8,570 nt of DNA, from NCBI GenBank assembly GCA_027002665.1, contig JALWZK010000028.1:1-8570 (forward strand). Reading direction: 5' to 3'. This stretch comes from Campylobacteraceae bacterium (GTDB lineage: Bacteria; Campylobacterota; Campylobacteria; Campylobacterales; Sulfurovaceae). Positions 6,972 through 8,570 of this stretch are shown piece by piece (position 1 is the stretch's first letter; each line of letters starts with the position of its first letter). The notes under the pieces are model-generated. The model was not told the DNA's origin, searched no databases, and worked only from the letters and a program-made list of their open reading frames with translations. Position numbers and translations under genes: made by a program.

Positions 6972-6976
6972 TCCTT
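6972..6976 (-). promoter_or_regulatory. Ribosome binding site AAGGA for the polyprenyl synthase gene
   Basis: AAGGA sits in the 13-base gap after the DUF2018 stop and 7 bases before the GTG at 6964, which supports that non-ATG start. Confidence 0.65.
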
Positions 6977-6977
6977 A

Positions 6978-7250
6978 CTATTCACACTTACTAACTATAT
7001 TACCTACAAGCTCTATATATAGGCTATTCGTTCTATCATCTAACTCTTTATCCATAACCATACTCTTTATAAGTCGCTCATGCTCCTCTTCAAGTCCTCG
7101 CTCCTCTAAAATCTTTTCAGCTATGGCAAATCGTCTAAACATCTTATCTATCTCCATCTCCACTATATTTTGATTAGCAGTTCTTGCGATTGAGAAGAAA
7201 TTACTCTTTGGTGTTCCTACAAATGCGTCATCATCATCAAAAATATTCAT
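6978..7250 (-). CDS. DUF2018-family small protein (HP0242-like)
   Basis: This acidic 90-residue protein is predicted to be mostly helical, with an Asp-rich start (IFDDDDAFVGTPKSNFF) and conserved-looking stretches VEMEIDKMFRRFAIAEKILEE (30-50) and LDDRTNSLYIELVGNIVS (70-87). It fits DUF2018, a family found in Campylobacterota whose H. pylori member HP0242 is known from crystal structures as a small homodimer with a knotted topology. No enzymatic role is known to me and there is no signal peptide or membrane segment. The ATG at 7250 is 5 bases after GGAG. It lies directly upstream of the polyprenyl synthase gene, as I recall HP0242 does near HP0240 (ispB), HP0239 (hemA) and HP0238 (proS), so the association is old but its meaning is unknown. 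Confidence 0.85.
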   Translation of the reverse strand: MNIFDDDDAFVGTPKSNFFSIARTANQNIVEMEIDKMFRRFAIAEKILEERGLEEEHERLIKSMVMDKELDDRTNSLYIELVGNIVSKCE

Positions 7251-7255
7251 TGTAA

Positions 7256-7259
7256 CTCC
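7256..7259 (-). promoter_or_regulatory. Ribosome binding site GGAG for the DUF2018 gene
   Basis: GGAG (within ATGGAG) is 5 bases before the ATG at 7250 and supports that start. Confidence 0.65.
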
Positions 7260-7272
7260 ATTTTTTATTTAG

Positions 7273-7278
7273 ATTATA
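7273..7278 (-). promoter_or_regulatory. Candidate -10 element TATAAT between murA and the DUF2018 gene
   Basis: The 44-base gap after murA contains a perfect TATAAT on the minus strand, preceded by GGA and followed by AT-rich DNA. A transcript would start about 7-8 bases downstream and leave a leader of roughly 15 bases before the ATG at 7250. No good -35 hexamer is present at 16-18 bases, which is common for sigma-70 promoters in this phylum. It could drive the DUF2018 to wbpE run independently of murA; chance in AT-rich DNA is the alternative. Confidence 0.35.
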
Positions 7279-7294
7279 TCCAAATAATAGATAA

Positions 7295-8557
7295 CTATTC
7301 ACTTAATCGCTTAATATTAGCTCCAAGTGATAGCAATTTGCCCTCAAGGTTATCATATCCTCTATCAAGATGGTATATTCTCCTTATATTTGTAACCCCT
7401 CTCGCTACAAGTCCAGCTAAGACTAATGCCGAACTTGCTCTTAAATCTGTTGCCATAACATCAGCACCATTTAGCTCCGCTACAGGTCTAACAGAGGCGA
7501 TATTCCCCTTTAACCAAATATCAGCTCCCAATCTATTGAGTTCGCTTACATGCATAAAACGGTTCTCAAATAGCCTCTCCTCAATCAGAGACTCCCCAAT
7601 GGCCATTGTAGCCACCGCCATAAATTGAGCCTGCATATCGGTAGGAAATGCTGGATACTCTGAAGTTATAATATTTATAGGTTTCAATCTATGGGTTGGA
7701 TATATTGTTATCTCATTATCCGCTATATTGAAACTACACCCCATGGCCTCCAACTTATCTATAGAGGCTTGAATATGTGTAGGATTTACCTCCTTTAGAG
7801 TAATGGAGGAGTTTGTAATTGCCCCTGCACAAAGATATGTTCCCGCCTCTATCCTATCTGGTATAATTTTTATCTCTTGAAACTCTAACGGCTCTCGGTC
7901 AGTTCCATATATTTTAATGGTGCTTGTTCCAATCCCATCTATCTTTACACCGGCATCTCGTATCACTTCACATAGCTGAACCACTTCAGGCTCTTTTGCC
8001 GCATTGATAATTGTTGTAACACCTTTTGCTAAGGCTCCTGCCATAATAATATTTTCAGTTCCACCAACTGTAATCTTATCAAATATTATTTTAGTCCCCT
8101 CTAATCCATCTGGAGCCTCTGCTCTTACATATCCACCCTTTATCTCAATCTTAGCACCCATTGCCTCAAGTGCTTTGAGGTGTAAATCTATGGGTCTCTG
8201 CCCAATAGCACAACCACCCGGCAGACTCACTTCACACTCTCCAAATCTGCTGAGAAGTGGACCCAGGACCAAAATTGATGCTCTCATCTTAGATACAATC
8301 TCATATAGAGCCTTAGTCGATTTTATATGGGCATTATTAATGGTAGCAGTTGTTCCATTATGCACTATCTCTCCACCTAACATCTTTAATAGTTTCAATA
8401 GAGTTTTAATATCCACAACATTTGGCAGATTTGTCAATTTTACAGCTCTATCTGATAGTATTGTGGCTGCTATTATGGGAAGAGCTGAATTTTTTGCACC
8501 AGAGATTGTGACACTACCTTTTAGAGTATTGCCACCTACGATTTGTAAATAGTCCAT
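7295..8557 (-). CDS. murA: UDP-N-acetylglucosamine 1-carboxyvinyltransferase
   Basis: MurA transfers enolpyruvate from PEP to UDP-GlcNAc, the first committed cytoplasmic step of peptidoglycan synthesis. The 420-residue protein is full length, with two EPSP-synthase-like halves. Seen are [10 protein letters not shown] (18-27, with the K22-N23 pair), MRAS (91-94), [16 protein letters not shown] (112-127) with the catalytic C116, NIIMAGALA (169-177), [11 protein letters not shown] (304-314, D306 the general base), FENRFMHV (330-337) and [13 protein letters not shown] (371-383) with Y-HLDRGY (395-401). Cys rather than Asp at 116 predicts a fosfomycin-sensitive form. The ATG at 8557 is 13 bases from the window end and those 13 bases contain no purine-rich ribosome binding site. 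It is followed by a 44-base gap before the DUF2018 gene. Confidence 0.97.
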   Translation of the reverse strand: MDYLQIVGGNTLKGSVTISGAKNSALPIIAATILSDRAVKLTNLPNVVDIKTLLKLLKMLGGEIVHNGTTATINNAHIKSTKALYEIVSKMRASILVLGPLLSRFGECEVSLPGGCAIGQRPIDLHLKALEAMGAKIEIKGGYVRAEAPDGLEGTKIIFDKITVGGTENIIMAGALAKGVTTIINAAKEPEVVQLCEVIRDAGVKIDGIGTSTIKIYGTDREPLEFQEIKIIPDRIEAGTYLCAGAITNSSITLKEVNPTHIQASIDKLEAMGCSFNIADNEITIYPTHRLKPINIITSEYPAFPTDMQAQFMAVATMAIGESLIEERLFENRFMHVSELNRLGADIWLKGNIASVRPVAELNGADVMATDLRASSALVLAGLVARGVTNIRRIYHLDRGYDNLEGKLLSLGANIKRLSE

Positions 8558-8570
8558 TATATATATTATC

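Noticed and set aside
8004..8552. Open plus-strand frame of 182 codons
   Set aside because: It lies wholly antisense to murA, whose protein matches its family end to end; the frame has Pro/Ser/Ile-rich composition without motifs and no ribosome binding site that I can see.

Overview
The window reads as a chromosomal segment of a low-GC Campylobacterota (Epsilonproteobacteria) genome, possibly a free-living Sulfurovum- or Sulfurimonas-like sulfur oxidiser; the genus is a guess. The main reason is the order DUF2018 protein, polyprenyl diphosphate synthase, hemA, proS, fxsA. From memory, close versions of this order occur in Helicobacter and Campylobacter, and DUF2018 is essentially confined to this group. 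Genes are tightly packed, many start with GTG, and clear AAGG/AAGGAG ribosome binding sites precede most of them.

Layout: nine genes lie on the minus strand and are read from right to left. First come murA (peptidoglycan precursor), a small DUF2018 protein, a long-chain polyprenyl diphosphate synthase (quinone tail or lipid carrier), hemA (first committed step of haem synthesis from Glu-tRNA), proS (prolyl-tRNA synthetase) and fxsA (small membrane protein). Then, with no visible terminator, come three sugar-nucleotide genes matching Pseudomonas aeruginosa WbpB, WbpD and WbpE. A single plus-strand gene, the 3' part of a VapC-type PIN toxin, converges on wbpE at the left edge.

The housekeeping block makes cofactors, wall precursors and a charged tRNA. 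WbpB, WbpE and WbpD form a contiguous pathway segment that turns UDP-GlcNAcA into UDP-2,3-diacetamido-2,3-dideoxyglucuronate, a surface polysaccharide precursor. The flanking steps (WbpA dehydrogenase, WbpI epimerase) and any glycosyltransferases are not in the window. The wbp genes and vapC look like an accessory segment joined to the core cluster after fxsA, where hemC would be expected.

The main oddities are: (1) hemA has lost its reading frame near the C-terminus, and the displaced 34-codon tail remains open and ends in a TAGTG overlap with proS; (2) ProRS lacks the INS editing domain but keeps both cysteine pairs that normally flank it; (3) the wbpD/wbpE junction has a strong ribosome binding site and a coupled GTG that open only an 18-codon frame, not wbpE; (4) wbpE carries two copies of an AT-rich repeat read in the same frame. 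I found no RNA gene, CRISPR array, insertion sequence or convincing terminator. No wholly new multi-gene system is evident.
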